Below are positions 12,455-12,947 of a stretch of DNA of 12,947 nt, one piece after another. Below the pieces are notes generated by a model, which was given only the letters and a program-made list of their open reading frames with translations, had not been told where the DNA came from and did not search any database. Source of the stretch: Deltaproteobacteria bacterium (lineage in GTDB: Bacteria; Desulfobacterota; Desulfobacteria; Desulfobacterales; UBA11574); assembly GCA_019313025.1 (NCBI GenBank), contig JAFDCA010000374.1:1-12947 (forward strand), written 5' to 3'. Positions within the stretch are counted from its first letter, which is position 1, and the number at the start of each line of letters is the position of its first letter. Made by a program: the position numbers and the translations under genes.

Positions 12455-12947
12455 ATGGAAACCATTATCACAAGCAAAATTATTTTGACACCGCTGATCC
12501 CCATGGTTACGGCCCTTCTCATAATGGCTTCGAAAAACAAACCGAACCTGAGAGAATCCTGGTCTGTCTGTGGCGCGCTACTGACCTTTTTTTCGGTTGT
12601 CTATTTCTTGCCCCGCCTTTTGGCCGGAGGATCTTATCAATACACGCTATTTACCCTTTACCCTGGTGTGAGCATAAAATTTCATTTGGACGGTTTGGGT
12701 ATACTTTTCGCCGGAACATCATCATTTTTGTGGATTACGGCCGGATTTTACTGTGTCGGCTACATGCGGGGTCTTAACGAACATGCCCAGACACGATTTT
12801 ACTTTTGTTATGCTGTGGCCGTGGGAGGCGCTATGGGGGCGGCCTTTTCCGCCAATCTGTTCACCCTTTATTTGTTTTACGAAATCGTTTCCATCTTTAC
12901 CTATCCGTTGGTTGCACACCACCAGGACGAAGAAGGGTATTTTGGTG
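12455..12947 (+). CDS. NuoL/MrpD-type antiporter subunit, 5' part
   Basis: Only the first 164 codons lie in the window; the frame is open to the right edge. At least four TMs are visible. The segment LYLFYEIVSIFTYPLVAHH holds the conserved TM5 glutamate of antiporter-like proton-pumping subunits. The N-terminal part (DGLGILFAGTSSFLWITAGFY) and YMRGLNEHAQTRFYFCYA look closer to MrpD/NuoM-like proteins than to E. coli NuoL. An in-frame stop at 12437-12439 and AGG 8 nt before the ATG fix the start. Its position after nuoK suggests it replaces or represents nuoL, with nuoM and nuoN expected beyond the edge. Confidence 0.88.
   Translation, partial: METIITSKIILTPLIPMVTALLIMASKNKPNLRESWSVCGALLTFFSVVYFLPRLLAGGSYQYTLFTLYPGVSIKFHLDGLGILFAGTSSFLWITAGFYCVGYMRGLNEHAQTRFYFCYAVAVGGAMGAAFSANLFTLYLFYEIVSIFTYPLVAHHQDEEGYFG

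Noticed and set aside
1..12947. Insertion sequences, CRISPR arrays, tRNA or rRNA genes, attachment sites
   Set aside because: No transposase, spaced direct repeats, tRNA-like or rRNA-like sequence was recognised by eye.

Overview
The window looks like chromosomal DNA of an anaerobic bacterium, most likely a sulfate- or metal-reducing member of the Desulfobacterota (the former deltaproteobacteria). The evidence is the mercury-methylation pair hgcA-hgcB, a complex I operon that passes directly from nuoD to nuoH without the NADH-module genes nuoE, nuoF and nuoG, moderate GC content, and a thiol-rich DUF2318/ABC cluster. The taxonomic placement is inference; no rRNA marker is present.

Left part, all on the minus strand. 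A FabK/nitronate monooxygenase-type flavoprotein (274-1290) ends before a hairpin that fits a minus-strand terminator (128-158). Upstream of it lies a four-gene cluster read from 4399 down to 1526: a DUF2318 membrane-anchored Cys protein, a MacB/FtsX-type ABC permease, its LolD/MacB-type ATPase, and a small CcmH-like anchored Cys protein whose start lies inside the ATPase gene. The non-ATPase members all carry cysteine pairs predicted to face the periplasm. The set resembles the accessory part of Ftr1/P19 (FetMP-type) iron-uptake loci, but no Ftr1 or P19 gene is visible. A small exported Cys/His/Met-rich protein (4566-4973) is the last minus-strand gene.

Centre (4974-5348). A 375-nt AT-rich spacer holds two divergent promoters. 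Each has a perfect TTGACA -35 box and the same dyad (CTACA, one central base, TGTAG) between -35 and -10 or next to the -10. The leftward promoter serves the exported Cys-rich protein. The rightward promoter serves a CopZ-like HMA metallochaperone, followed with tight spacing by hgcA and hgcB. This looks like a metal- or thiol-responsive divergent regulon whose regulator is not in the window.

HgcA (corrinoid methyl carrier, with the NVWCAAGK cap-helix motif) and HgcB (2x[4Fe-4S] ferredoxin with C-terminal Cys-Cys) together methylate Hg(II). The best ribosome-binding site upstream of hgcA belongs to an ATG at 5564. That frame runs 27 codons, ends Cys-TGA, and continues in the same frame straight into HgcA, with a stem-loop directly after the TGA. 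The TGA could be a true stop, a selenocysteine codon giving a Cys-Sec N-terminal motif, or a mutation; this is the most interesting point in the window.

Right part (7329-12947, plus strand). nuoA-B-C-D-H-I-J-K and the first 164 codons of a NuoL/MrpD-type antiporter subunit are tightly packed, with several start/stop overlaps. They encode an 11-subunit-type, ion-pumping complex I probably fed by ferredoxin or another non-NADH donor.
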